64,000 nt of DNA from an uncultured Clostridia bacterium (GTDB lineage: Bacteria; Bacillota; Clostridia; Christensenellales; Borkfalkiaceae): positions 1 through 64,000 of the forward strand of contig CANQHV010000001.1 in the NCBI GenBank assembly GCA_947624005.1, in the 5' to 3' direction. The translations under genes and the position numbers were made by a program. This document shows positions 8,604 through 16,854 of this stretch, one piece after another. Each line of letters starts with the position of its first letter. The first letter of the stretch is position 1. Under the pieces are notes generated by a model. The model saw nothing but the letters and a program-made list of their open reading frames with translations. It did no database searches and was not told the DNA's origin.

Positions 8604-9272
8604 TTACGGTTGCGATTGCCCGATAATATCTTTTTCGCCGTCGTCGTTTTCGTCAGCAGTTATTATGAATTTGTTATCGACCAACCCGTTTTTCGAGAAC
8701 AGGAATTTTACTATCGGTAGCAAGGCGACCAATCCGCAACCTATTGCGACGAACGGTAGGTTTACGTGCCCGAGAACCGTGCAGGCGATAAGCATAAACA
8801 GCGCATATGTCACAATGCTGCGTTTTGCCGTGTTTTTGATTCTGACGACCGTGGACAACAGAATATACAAGCCCGCAAGCGTTACAAGGGGAACCCACGT
8901 GACAGTCAAAAGCCCCGACAATACGCCGAAAGAAGTCGCAATGCATTTTCCGCCGCGGAAACTATTGAAAAGTCCTACTGCGTGTCCGAGCGCGGGAGCG
9001 AACATCACCAGAGAAAAAGCAACGTTATCGGCTTTAAGGAAAAAGCTCGCAAGGGAAACGGGCAGAAAACCTTTCAGAACGTCGGGTAAAAGGCAAAGCA
9101 CGCCGATTTTCTTTCCGCAATATTTGAACGCGTTAAATGTTCCGGGATTGTTATCAACGCTGATTTTACATATGTCTTTTCCCGTCAGAAGTTTGGGAAT
9201 CAATTCCGAAAACATAATGCTGCCGAGTAGAAATCCGCCGAGGACGAGTAATATCCAATACAAAACTTCCAT
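8604..9272 (-). CDS. plsY: PlsY-like glycerol-3-phosphate acyltransferase, copy 2
   Basis: The 222-residue protein is a clear paralogue of the product at 191-856, sharing LRTGKD/LLTGKD, ISVDNNPGTFNAFKYCGKK, LPDVLKGFLPVSLA and GHAVGLFNSFRGGKCIATSFG. It should be a polytopic membrane acyltransferase. The start MEVLYWILL needs no change. It lies 13 bp after a 56-residue membrane protein gene, with which it should be co-transcribed, downstream of a two-component system. Having two PlsY copies under related promoters is unusual; one may serve a special condition or a different acceptor. Confidence 0.85.
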   Translation of the reverse strand: MEVLYWILLVLGGFLLGSIMFSELIPKLLTGKDICKISVDNNPGTFNAFKYCGKKIGVLCLLPDVLKGFLPVSLASFFLKADNVAFSLVMFAPALGHAVGLFNSFRGGKCIATSFGVLSGLLTVTWVPLVTLAGLYILLSTVVRIKNTAKRSIVTYALFMLIACTVLGHVNLPFVAIGCGLVALLPIVKFLFSKNGLVDNKFIITADENDDGEKDIIGQSQP

Positions 9273-9285
9273 TTTCCGTTTCTCC

Positions 9286-9456
9286 TTATTCGGGGATATA
9301 TTCCGTTACGACTGCGGCAGGCTCGCTGCCCGTCCATTCCCGAATATCCCAAGAACCTGTTACGGCGCGACCTATAAAAAGCGTTACGGCAAATATGATT
9401 GCGGTGATAACTACCGCCCAGATTGTTCCGAATATAAACCTTAAAAGACCTTTCAT
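9286..9456 (-). CDS. 56-residue single-pass membrane protein
   Basis: No family recognised. The start at 9456 (MKGLLRF) is chosen because GGAGGT sits 7 nt upstream; an in-frame ATG at 9540 would overlap the promoter. A hydrophobic helix spans about residues 8-33 (FGTIWAVVITAIIFAVTLFI), followed by a short polar tail rich in W and E. It lies just before plsY2, so it may be a partner or small regulator of that enzyme or of the adjacent sensor kinase, whose own sensing part is in the membrane. That link is inferred from position only. Confidence 0.7.
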   Translation of the reverse strand: MKGLLRFIFGTIWAVVITAIIFAVTLFIGRAVTGSWDIREWTGSEPAAVVTEYIPE

Positions 9457-9531
9457 TTTATGTACCTCCGAAAAAATTTTATTATCGGGCGCCGAGGCGA
9501 CTTTGTCCGCCCCGAAGCTTTTTACGGTAAA

Positions 9532-9574
9532 AAAATACACCCGCTGTGTTAAGCGAGTGTTAATCCGATATTTA
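9532..9574 (-). promoter_or_regulatory. OmpR-type box and -10 before the small protein-plsY2 pair
   Basis: GTGTTAA at 9546 and 9557 (TTAACAC read toward the genes), with a weaker ATATTTA at 9568, are spaced 11 bp apart. Exactly 8 nt after the last TTAACAC comes TATTTT (9532-9537). The same spacing occurs at 11341-11372 and 925-993. Confidence 0.65.
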
Positions 9575-9593
9575 AATTGTATTATTTTCGCGG

Positions 9594-10652
9594 TTAACTT
9601 TTCGGCACGGTCACAATAAACTTCGACCCTTTTTGCGGAACGCTTTCCACGGAAATTTCACCTTTGATAAGATTCATTATCTCCTTTACAAGCGCAAGTC
9701 CCAAACCGTTGCCTTGGGTAGAGCGCGAAGCGTCGGCTTGATAAAATTTATCGAAGATGTGTTTTATGTCGTGTTCGTTCATTCCGCAGCCGTTATCTTC
9801 AACCGTGACGGTAATTCGGTTGTTATCTTCTTTCGCCGATATGTTTACCGTTCCTCCGTCGGGCGTAAACTTCAACGCGTTTGAAAGCAGATTGTTCCAG
9901 ACTATTTCCGTTAAGCCCTCGTCGGAGCAAATAACGGTTTCTTCCGAAAAGTCCGTGTTGATTTCTATATTTTTCGCCTCCCAGATTTGCTCGAAGCCGA
10001 CGATACAGCGGCATAACTGCTCGCTTAAATTATAATCTTTTTTGTCGACGGCGATTTTCTGATTTTCAAGGCGCGAGAGCTGTAAGATATTCATTACAAG
10101 CGAAGAAAGCTTTTTAGTCGCCTCGTTAATCTTCGCCGCATATTCTTTGCGTTCGGCTTCGTCCAATCCGTCGCTTTGCAGAATTGCCGACAGGTTCTGA
10201 ATGGCAGCAAGGGGGGTTTTCAATTCGTGCGATACGTTTGAAACAAAGTCTTTTTTCAGTATCTCCGTGCTTGCAAGCTCGGAAACCATTATGTTGAAAT
10301 CGTCAAACAAAAGCTCGAATTCGTCTTTCTTGCCGTCCTTGCACCGAGGCGGTATTTTGACGGAAAAATCACCGTCGGCGACTTTTTTCGCCGCCTCGGA
10401 TAAAATTTTCACGGGCTTCAACACCGTATTTTTGTATAAGAGAGCGGTCAACCCGACCAGCACCCCGCTCGCAACGGCGACAAACGTTACAAGCGCAAGG
10501 GTCATATAGACCCCGTTTTTTACGCCGTCGCGAGGAATCGTATAGAAGATTGCGGCATAAGAACCGCAAATCGAAAATACAATCAGAAACAAGATACAAA
10601 AAAACTTAACTTGCGTATGTTTTACCGTAACGCGCTCGTCTTTCTTCTTCAT
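9594..10652 (-). CDS. Sensor histidine kinase, intramembrane-sensing type
   Basis: The 352-residue kinase has two membrane helices (about 16-38 and 47-73) joined by only some 8 external residues, then a HAMP-like linker (74-125). A HisKA domain follows, with the phospho-acceptor His142 in SNVSHELKTPLAA. The HATPase part shows NLLSNALKFTPDGG (N box), VEDNGCGMNE (G1) and GNGLGLALV (G2). With no extracellular domain it should sense something in the membrane or through a partner. It overlaps the response regulator by 4 bp (ATGA) and forms one operon with it. No strong terminator separates it from the small protein-plsY2 genes, so read-through is possible. Confidence 0.92.
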   Translation of the reverse strand: MKKKDERVTVKHTQVKFFCILFLIVFSICGSYAAIFYTIPRDGVKNGVYMTLALVTFVAVASGVLVGLTALLYKNTVLKPVKILSEAAKKVADGDFSVKIPPRCKDGKKDEFELLFDDFNIMVSELASTEILKKDFVSNVSHELKTPLAAIQNLSAILQSDGLDEAERKEYAAKINEATKKLSSLVMNILQLSRLENQKIAVDKKDYNLSEQLCRCIVGFEQIWEAKNIEINTDFSEETVICSDEGLTEIVWNNLLSNALKFTPDGGTVNISAKEDNNRITVTVEDNGCGMNEHDIKHIFDKFYQADASRSTQGNGLGLALVKEIMNLIKGEISVESVPQKGSKFIVTVPKS

Positions 10653-11320
10653 ACGGTCACCGCCTTATACCCGAGCCCGCGTACAGTGACTATTCTGAAC
10701 CCCGTGCACCTCTCTAATTTCTGCCGCAGGTTTGTAATATGTACGTCCACGGAGCGAAGCCCGCTTTCGCTTTCATACCCGCTGAACTCGTCTAAAAGCT
10801 GCCCCCGCGTAAATGTTTTATTCGGGTATGACAGCAGTTTATAGATTATCCGAAACTCGCGCAAGGTCATAATTACGGGCTCTCCGTCGATATACGCCGT
10901 TACCGCGTCTTCGTCAAGCGTAAGATTTCCGACGGTAAGTTTTTTGCTTGCCGCAATATGCGCGCGGCGAAGAAGAGCGGATATCCGCAAAATCAATTCG
11001 TCAAAATCAATAGGTTTTACCAGATAATCGTCTATCCCGATTTTATAGCCCTTTTCTTTTGCCGTAAAGTCGTCGCGGGCGGTCATAAACAGAATGGGGA
11101 TATTTTTATCCGTTTCGCGGACGTTGCGGGCAAACTCGAATCCGTCCATTTTCGGCATCATAATATCCGAAATGATAAGGTCGTAATGTTCCTCCGACAT
11201 AAGGTCTATTGCGCTTAACCCGTCAAAACAACTTTTCACCGAATATCCGTGAACGGTCAAATGCTTGCAAACGGACATATTCAATGTTTCGTCGTCTTCT
11301 ACAACCAGAATTTTTATCAT
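10649..11320 (-). CDS. OmpR/PhoB-family response regulator
   Basis: The 223-residue regulator has a receiver domain (residues 1-120) with acidic residues DD9-10, phospho-acceptor Asp52 in LIISDIMMPKMDGFEF and the Lys of DDYLVKPIDF. A winged-helix DNA-binding domain follows (about 130-223), with TLREFRIIYKLL and RSVDVHITNLRQKLE. GGAGGAAC precedes the ATG. Its own promoter carries two TGTTAA repeats 11 bp apart, the pattern bound by this family, which suggests self-regulation. It is probably the regulator acting on both plsY promoters in this window. Confidence 0.93.
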   Translation of the reverse strand: MIKILVVEDDETLNMSVCKHLTVHGYSVKSCFDGLSAIDLMSEEHYDLIISDIMMPKMDGFEFARNVRETDKNIPILFMTARDDFTAKEKGYKIGIDDYLVKPIDFDELILRISALLRRAHIAASKKLTVGNLTLDEDAVTAYIDGEPVIMTLREFRIIYKLLSYPNKTFTRGQLLDEFSGYESESGLRSVDVHITNLRQKLERCTGFRIVTVRGLGYKAVTV

Positions 11321-11340
11321 ATGTTCCTCCGAATGCGTAT

Positions 11341-11372
11341 ATTGTACACGGTCTGTGTTAAGGGAATGTTAA
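11341..11372 (-). promoter_or_regulatory. OmpR-type box and -10 of the two-component operon
   Basis: TGTTAA at 11356 and 11367 are 11 bp apart. The proximal GTGTTAA (11355-11361) is 8 nt from the -10 TACAAT (plus-strand ATTGTA, 11341-11346). The local sequence TTAACACAG-N3-GTGTA is shared with the plsY2 promoter. Confidence 0.7.
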
Positions 11373-11403
11373 ATCGCGCCTGCGGAAATGAAAAAATCAA
11401 ACT

Positions 11404-11444
11404 GTTTTTCAAACGCTTTAAAATATATCGGGAAAGCGCGATAA
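11404..11444. repeat. 41-bp dispersed repeat, copy B (end of comEC)
   Basis: Identical to 8526-8566. Here it encodes the last residues of ComEC (SRFPDIF) and runs 14 bp past the stop. Confidence 0.8.
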
Positions 11445-13484
11445 TGCGTACAACTGACGTAAATATACAAACCTCGCATCGCCGAAGTATAAGCTGTCGT
11501 TTTCACGGGCGGAAAATAGGACGGTGCGTATTGTCGTAATCTGCGGCGCCTCGACGGCGGTAAACAAAACGTCGCACACCGTATTCGGCGCGCCGCCGTC
11601 CGCGCACACCGTGAAAATGCGTTCGCCCGCGCGCACGGTAACGCAACCCGCCGAGGTAAAATCAAACGAAAATCCGCATTCCGTAAATTTGTCGGCGTAG
11701 TGCAAATTTATGTCGCTGAAAGGTTTTATGGGCAAACTTTGTTCGAATATATACACGTTTTTGCAGTACACGCCCGAATTTTTTACGGTTGCGGCAACGT
11801 TTTCGCCGCCCACAATCACCACAGCCCGAAGCCGACTGCAATAGTTCGAATACAGCGCCTCGCGCACCGCCGACGGGCTTGCGCCCTGCGTCACGACGGC
11901 GACCGCGCCGCTTTTCGATTTGAATATTACAACGCCGCCGCCGTTGCTCCCTGCCGCCGTCACGGAGTAGCCCGAAAATCCCGCGAAAGTACGCGCTACG
12001 CAGTAAAGGGCGATAAGCCCCGCGACCGCCGCGACCGCGCACAGTCGGGTTTTGCGTTTCAGGTTTATCTTGTCGGACAGAAGTATAAGTCCGACGAAAT
12101 ACAGCGGCGTGAAAAGCCCCGACCCGAACCCCGTAATAAGCGCGTTTTCGAAGCCGCACGCAAGTACGAACGAAAGCAGGGCTTCGAGTGGAAGAGCGGA
12201 AATTTTGACGAGTATTCCCGCCGCGGGTATGACCGTGGAAACGCATACGCAGGCAAATATCCCCCCGAATATTATCGAAATAACGGGTATTACTATTATG
12301 TTAAGGGCGACGCCCGCGCCGCTTAAATAGCCGAATCCCGAAAGCATTACGGGAGCCGTACCCGCCGTGGCGGACAGCGACGCGCCTACCGACGACGAAA
12401 TTTTGCGCGGCACTTTTTTAAGCGCGCGCACTATGCGCCCCGATAAAAGGGCTATTGAAAACACCGCGCTTACCGACAGTCGGAAGCCTATCGTGAAAAG
12501 GCTCAACGGCGAGAACAATACGATTATGAACACGGCGACGGCAAGCGAATTAAGCATATCGTACTTCCGCTTTGCCAAAGTCGCCGCCGCGCCGACGGCG
12601 CACATTATAAGTGCGCGCACCGAGGACAGCGTAAAGCCGCATACGCCCGAATAGAATGCCGAAAACAACAGCGCGACGACCGACGACGGTCCCTTACCCG
12701 CGCGCAGTTTGACCAAAAGCGCATACAGCGCGCCGTAAACAAGACCTATATGCAGACCCGAAACCGCGAATATATGCGCAATTCCGCCGTATCTGAACGC
12801 GGTAAGCGAGCCGTCGTCAACGCCGTTGGTATCGCCCGTCAGCATCGCGTAACAGATAGCCGCGGTATTTTCGCCGAGGTTGTCGTAAAGCGTTTCGCGC
12901 ACGCGGTCGCGTATGCTTCCGAACAGCGAAAAACCGCTCCGCGCCGAAATTTCGTCTAAGGGAGTACAACCGTATTTAATATTTTCCGCCGCGCGGTAAT
13001 TGAGTTTTCCGAACGGGAACGCGTCGTACTGTTCGAGTTTGGCGGAAAATTCCACTTTGTAGCCCGTTTTCAGATTTTCGGGCGCGTCCGCAAAATAAAC
13101 TTTGCCGTGAAGCTTTTTGCCGTCGGCTTTCACGTTTTTCAGAATAACATAGCCGCCGTAATCTGTCGCGCCCGTGTTTTCGACCTCGCCCGAAACGGCG
13201 TAAACGCCGCCCGACGTGATTTCTGCGCGCGAATAGCTTTTAAGCGTTGTAAACGAAAGCGCGGCGCCGACCGAAAAAACAGCCGCGACGGTTATGATAA
13301 TCACAGCCGCTTTTACCTTTGCGGAAATTGCCGCCGCCAAAGAAAAAACCGCAGTCGCGGGAACGACTGCGATAAGCCAAAGCGCGTTAATATTGTAAAA
13401 AGCGGCAATATACCCTGCAAAAACTCCCGCGCAGAGCGCGGCGGCAAAAAATACGGGGTATCTTAAATTAATCCGCTTTTTCAT
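11418..13484 (-). CDS. comEC: ComEC/Rec2 DNA-uptake channel protein
   Basis: ComEC forms the inner-membrane channel for single-stranded DNA during natural transformation. The 688-residue product has an N-terminal membrane pair plus a soluble part (about residues 1-200), and the competence domain with GGIAHIFAVSGLHIGLVYGAL and many membrane helices (about 210-510). The C-terminal region is where a metallo-beta-lactamase-like nuclease normally sits. That tail has no HxHxDH metal motif, so it is degenerate or replaced. The start at 13484 (MKKRINLRYP) is taken over upstream codons because a TTTACA-17-TATAAT promoter ends 6 nt before it. The gene is divergent from spoVT. Confidence 0.88.
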   Translation of the reverse strand: MKKRINLRYPVFFAAALCAGVFAGYIAAFYNINALWLIAVVPATAVFSLAAAISAKVKAAVIIITVAAVFSVGAALSFTTLKSYSRAEITSGGVYAVSGEVENTGATDYGGYVILKNVKADGKKLHGKVYFADAPENLKTGYKVEFSAKLEQYDAFPFGKLNYRAAENIKYGCTPLDEISARSGFSLFGSIRDRVRETLYDNLGENTAAICYAMLTGDTNGVDDGSLTAFRYGGIAHIFAVSGLHIGLVYGALYALLVKLRAGKGPSSVVALLFSAFYSGVCGFTLSSVRALIMCAVGAAATLAKRKYDMLNSLAVAVFIIVLFSPLSLFTIGFRLSVSAVFSIALLSGRIVRALKKVPRKISSSVGASLSATAGTAPVMLSGFGYLSGAGVALNIIVIPVISIIFGGIFACVCVSTVIPAAGILVKISALPLEALLSFVLACGFENALITGFGSGLFTPLYFVGLILLSDKINLKRKTRLCAVAAVAGLIALYCVARTFAGFSGYSVTAAGSNGGGVVIFKSKSGAVAVVTQGASPSAVREALYSNYCSRLRAVVIVGGENVAATVKNSGVYCKNVYIFEQSLPIKPFSDINLHYADKFTECGFSFDFTSAGCVTVRAGERIFTVCADGGAPNTVCDVLFTAVEAPQITTIRTVLFSARENDSLYFGDARFVYLRQLYALSRFPDIF

Positions 13485-13490
13485 ATTTAG

Positions 13491-13519
13491 ATTATAGCGG
13501 TTTTGCGCGCGTTTGTAAA
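13491..13519 (-). promoter_or_regulatory. Promoter giving a leaderless comEC transcript
   Basis: On the minus strand TTTACA (13514-13519), a 17-bp spacer and TATAAT (13491-13496) end 6 nt before the ATG. Transcription should begin at or next to the start codon, and no ribosome site is seen. Confidence 0.7.
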
Positions 13520-13617
13520 TTGTTTTGAATAAAAAATATGCCCGCGCGCATTTTTTCCGCCGTGAATAAGTTTTTCGCCGTTTCACATACTCCTTTTGTA
13601 ACTTTAAAGGAGAAAAT

Positions 13618-14160
13618 ATGAAGGCAACGGGAATTGTTAGAAGAATAGACGAGCTGGGAAGAGTGGTTATACCGAAGGAAATACGCTCGACTTTGAGACT
13701 CCGTTCGGGCGACCCGCTCGAAATTTTTACGGACAGGGACGAGCTTATGCTTAAAAAGTACTCGCCGATAGCTTCGCTGGACAAGTTTTCCGAGGGCGCG
13801 GCGAAAAGCCTGTCGGACCTTTCGGGTCATCTTGCGGTGATTTGCGACACGGACGGCGTACTGCACGCTTCGGGCAAGGGTCAGCGCGAAATTTCGGGCA
13901 AGAGCATTTCCAAAGAAATGGAAAAAATTTTAAAGGAGCGCAAAAGCTACGTTGCGAACCTCGCGGAGGGCGGCGACGTCGTGCCTATCGTCGCCGACGG
14001 CGAAAAACCGACGGCGCAGGTGATAGTGCCCATAATTTCTGCGGGCGACTGTCTTGGCGCGGTCGCGCTTGTTTCGACCGAACAGGGGGCTAAAATCGAG
14101 TCTTCGGCTTGCAAGCTCTGCCAACTTTCCGCCACGATTTTAGCCAATCAATTCGAATGA
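13618..14160 (+). CDS. spoVT: Stage V sporulation protein T, AbrB-type regulator
   Basis: SpoVT adjusts forespore gene expression late in sporulation. The 180-residue protein starts with the swapped-hairpin AbrB DNA-binding domain (MKATGIVRRIDELGRVVIPK to LEIFTDRDELMLKKY, residues 1-50), followed by a GAF-like domain (about 55-178) containing HLAVICDTDGVLHASGKG and LGAVALVSTEQG. Length is as in Bacillus (178). AAAGGAGAAAAT precedes the ATG. It overlaps the next gene by 4 bp (ATGA). Its presence marks a sporulating lineage. Confidence 0.95.
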   Translation: MKATGIVRRIDELGRVVIPKEIRSTLRLRSGDPLEIFTDRDELMLKKYSPIASLDKFSEGAAKSLSDLSGHLAVICDTDGVLHASGKGQREISGKSISKEMEKILKERKSYVANLAEGGDVVPIVADGEKPTAQVIVPIISAGDCLGAVALVSTEQGAKIESSACKLCQLSATILANQFE

Positions 14161-15512
14161 AAAAGCAGTCCTTTATAAAGGGCGCCGTTATAATTTCCGC
14201 GGGAGGGTTTATCTCGAAAATCCTCGGCGCGGTTTACCGCATACCGCTCACCGAGTTTCTGGGCGGACGGGGAATGGGGATATACCAGATGGTATACCCC
14301 CTGTATTGCATACTTTTGACGGTGTCCGCCTCGGGCATACCAACGGGCATTGCGCGGCTTGTGTCGGCGGGCGGAAACAACGGCGTCGAGCGCGAAGCTT
14401 TCCGCTTTTACGGCGCGGTCGGCGTCATCGGCTCGCTTATTATGTTCGTCCTTTCCGAACCTCTCGCCGCGCTTCAAGGCGAAGAGGCGGTGGCGCTATG
14501 CTGTAAAATGCTGTGCCCTTCGGTGTTCTTCGTCTCGGTGCTGTCCGTCGCGCGCGGGTACTTTCAAGGCAGGGGCAATATGTATCCCACTGCGGTCAGC
14601 GAGGTGTCGGAACAGCTTATAAAGGTCGCCGTCGGTTGCCTTTTTGCGTATATATTCCGCGAAAATCTCGCCTTTGCCGTAGCAAGCACCCTCGCCGCCG
14701 TCACGATAAGCGAGGTGATTTCGTGCGCGGGGGTAGCGGCGTGGTATGTCCGCCACCGTCCGCGTTCGCCCCTTTATAAAGAAAAGCGGGTTCCGCTTTC
14801 GAGGGTATTGAGTTATACCGTGCCCTTAATGTTCACCGCGATAGCAATGCCGCTCGGACAGCTTGCCGAATCGGTCGTCGCCGTGCGCCTGCTTTCCTCG
14901 GCGGACGCGACCGCGCTTTACGGCGTGTATTCGGGTTGCGCGGTTACCATAATAAATCTTCCCGCCTCGGTGACTTACGGCTTTGCCGCCTCGGCGGTCC
15001 CCGGCATTTCCCCGCTTGCGCAAAGGGGCGAAATGCGCGCCGCCCGCGACAAGGCGTTCAGAGCGTTGGGAATAACCTTGCTTGTATCGGCACCCCTCGC
15101 CGTAATTCTCGCGCTCGGCGCGGAATTTGCGGTAAACATACTTTTCGGCTCGCTGTCGCCCGCCGAAAAGCGGCTTTTATGCGACCTTGTAAGAATAATG
15201 GCAGTATCGTCGGTTACGATATCGCTCGGTCAGACCTCGTCCGCGTGTCTGACGGCGCTCGGCAAGCCCGTAAAAAGCGCGCTTACGCAGTGGCTTTCGT
15301 CCGCGGTCCGCGTCGGGCTGTGCGCCGCGCTTATAGGTTTTACTTCCCTTTCGATAACGGGCGCGGCAATTGCCGCAAATTGCGCGTATTTTGTTGCGGC
15401 TTTTCTCAATTTCTGTTATATTATAAGGGAAGGAGGCGGACATGAAAATAACTTTGATAGGGCTGGGCGTTTCGGAAGGCGACCTGACGCTGAAAGCGAA
15501 AACCGCGCTTGA
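14157..15512 (+). CDS. spoVB: SpoVB/MurJ-type polysaccharide flippase (MOP superfamily)
   Basis: The 451-residue protein is a multi-pass transporter of the SpoVB family, which flips lipid-linked cell-wall or spore-cortex precursors. It starts MKKQSFIKGAVIISAGGFIS, with a hydrophobic helix about every 30-35 residues and the typical GAVYRIPLTEFLGGRGMGIYQ after the first. The start at 14157 overlaps the spoVT stop (ATGA), so the two genes are coupled. Its last 71 bp overlap the next gene (15442), an unusually long same-strand overlap. Order spoVT, spoVB-like (yabM), yabN matches Bacillus. Confidence 0.9.
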   Translation: MKKQSFIKGAVIISAGGFISKILGAVYRIPLTEFLGGRGMGIYQMVYPLYCILLTVSASGIPTGIARLVSAGGNNGVEREAFRFYGAVGVIGSLIMFVLSEPLAALQGEEAVALCCKMLCPSVFFVSVLSVARGYFQGRGNMYPTAVSEVSEQLIKVAVGCLFAYIFRENLAFAVASTLAAVTISEVISCAGVAAWYVRHRPRSPLYKEKRVPLSRVLSYTVPLMFTAIAMPLGQLAESVVAVRLLSSADATALYGVYSGCAVTIINLPASVTYGFAASAVPGISPLAQRGEMRAARDKAFRALGITLLVSAPLAVILALGAEFAVNILFGSLSPAEKRLLCDLVRIMAVSSVTISLGQTSSACLTALGKPVKSALTQWLSSAVRVGLCAALIGFTSLSITGAAIAANCAYFVAAFLNFCYIIREGGGHENNFDRAGRFGRRPDAESENRA

Positions 15513-16854
15513 CGGCGCGGACAGAATACTTGTGCGCACTGCCCAAACAAGTTCGTTTAAAAGTCTTGATGGGTATGTCTGCGAGCCGCTCGACGCGCTG
15601 TTTACAAGCAGCCGTTCGTTCGACGCGCTTAACAGAAAACTCGCCCGCGCGGTAATTTCCGCCGCGAAAGAGGGCAACGTGTGCTACTGCGTTGACGGCG
15701 CGGTAAGCGAGGACGAGGCGTGTAAATTAATTATGAAATCGAAGAAGTGCGAAGTAATCGAGGGCGTTTCCAAAACTTCGCACGCCGCCGCGCTCGCAAA
15801 CCTGAAAAGCGGTAGCGTTTGCGGCGTTTCGGCATATTCCGCCGAAACGCTTAAAAGCTGTTCCGCCGCCGTAATTTACGATATAGATTGCGACTTTGCG
15901 GCGTCCAAAGCGAAATGCGTTCTGACAGAGCTTTTCGGCGAAGAAACCGAATGCACGTTTATACGCGGCGAAAAAGCCGAAAAAATAAAAGTATACGAAA
16001 TAGACCGCCGCAAAACGTACGATTATTCGTGCGCCGTCGCGGTGGAAGAGGGCGAATTTCTGGACAAGGCGCGTTACGATTACGCGGACCTTTTACATAT
16101 GCTGCGCATTCTCCGCGCGCCGAACGGTTGCCCGTGGGATAGGGCGCAGACCAACGAAAGCATAAAGGGCAATATGATAGAAGAGGCGTACGAGCTTGTG
16201 GACGCCGTCGAACGCGCCGACGACGACGGGATAGAAGAGGAAACGGGCGACGTGCTTATGCAAGCCGCTTTCCACTCGGTTTTAAAACAGGAGCAGGGCG
16301 TTTTTACGTCGGGCGACGCGCTTACCCGCGTGGTAAAAAAGCTGATATTCAGACATTCTCATATATTCGGCAAGGACAGGGCTTCCTCCGAAACCGAGGC
16401 TTTGGGCGTATGGGAAAAGAACAAGGCGAAAGAAAAATCGCAGACGACCTACGGCGAAACTGTAGCCGCCGTTCCGAAAAACCTGCCGTCGGCAATGCGC
16501 GCGCAGAAAGTACAAAAACGCGCCGCAAAAAGCGGAATGGACTTCATTTCGCCCATTTCCGCCGCCGAAAAACTTTACGAAGAGGTAGCCGAACTGCTCG
16601 ACGAACTTATAGACGGCGACAAAGAGCGGGTCTTTGACGAGGCGGGCGACGTGCTGTTTTCGGCGGTAAACGTAGTACGGCTTTCGGGCGTTGACTCGGA
16701 AGAGGCTTTGCGCGCGGCTGTAAACAAATTTTCCGCGCGTTTTATCGAGTGCGAGCGGCAGATTATCGCCGACGGCAAGAAGATGGACGATATGCTTGAC
16801 GACGAGCTCGACTGGTATTGGTTGAGGGCGAAAAATGCGCTTGAAAAGCATTGA
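15442..16854 (+). CDS. mazG: YabN-type fusion of tetrapyrrole methylase-like domain and MazG pyrophosphohydrolase
   Basis: The 470-residue protein has an N-terminal SAM-dependent methylase-like domain (MKITLIGLGVSEGDLTLKAK, residues 1-205) and two MazG repeats that hydrolyse NTPs to NMP and pyrophosphate. The first repeat shows NGCPWDRAQTNESIKGNMIE, then EETGDVLMQ; the second has KLYEEVAELLDEL and EAGDVLFSAVN. GGAGGCGGAC lies before the ATG, inside the preceding gene. The methylase half has no usual tetrapyrrole context here, as in Bacillus YabN, and its substrate is unknown. It overlaps dus by 20 bp. Confidence 0.92.
   Translation: MKITLIGLGVSEGDLTLKAKTALDGADRILVRTAQTSSFKSLDGYVCEPLDALFTSSRSFDALNRKLARAVISAAKEGNVCYCVDGAVSEDEACKLIMKSKKCEVIEGVSKTSHAAALANLKSGSVCGVSAYSAETLKSCSAAVIYDIDCDFAASKAKCVLTELFGEETECTFIRGEKAEKIKVYEIDRRKTYDYSCAVAVEEGEFLDKARYDYADLLHMLRILRAPNGCPWDRAQTNESIKGNMIEEAYELVDAVERADDDGIEEETGDVLMQAAFHSVLKQEQGVFTSGDALTRVVKKLIFRHSHIFGKDRASSETEALGVWEKNKAKEKSQTTYGETVAAVPKNLPSAMRAQKVQKRAAKSGMDFISPISAAEKLYEEVAELLDELIDGDKERVFDEAGDVLFSAVNVVRLSGVDSEEALRAAVNKFSARFIECERQIIADGKKMDDMLDDELDWYWLRAKNALEKH

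Noticed and set aside
13485-13784. 100-residue N-terminal extension of ComEC
   Set aside because: It crosses the comEC promoter and the spoVT start, and its composition is not membrane-like. The ATG at 13484 gives a normal ComEC N terminus.
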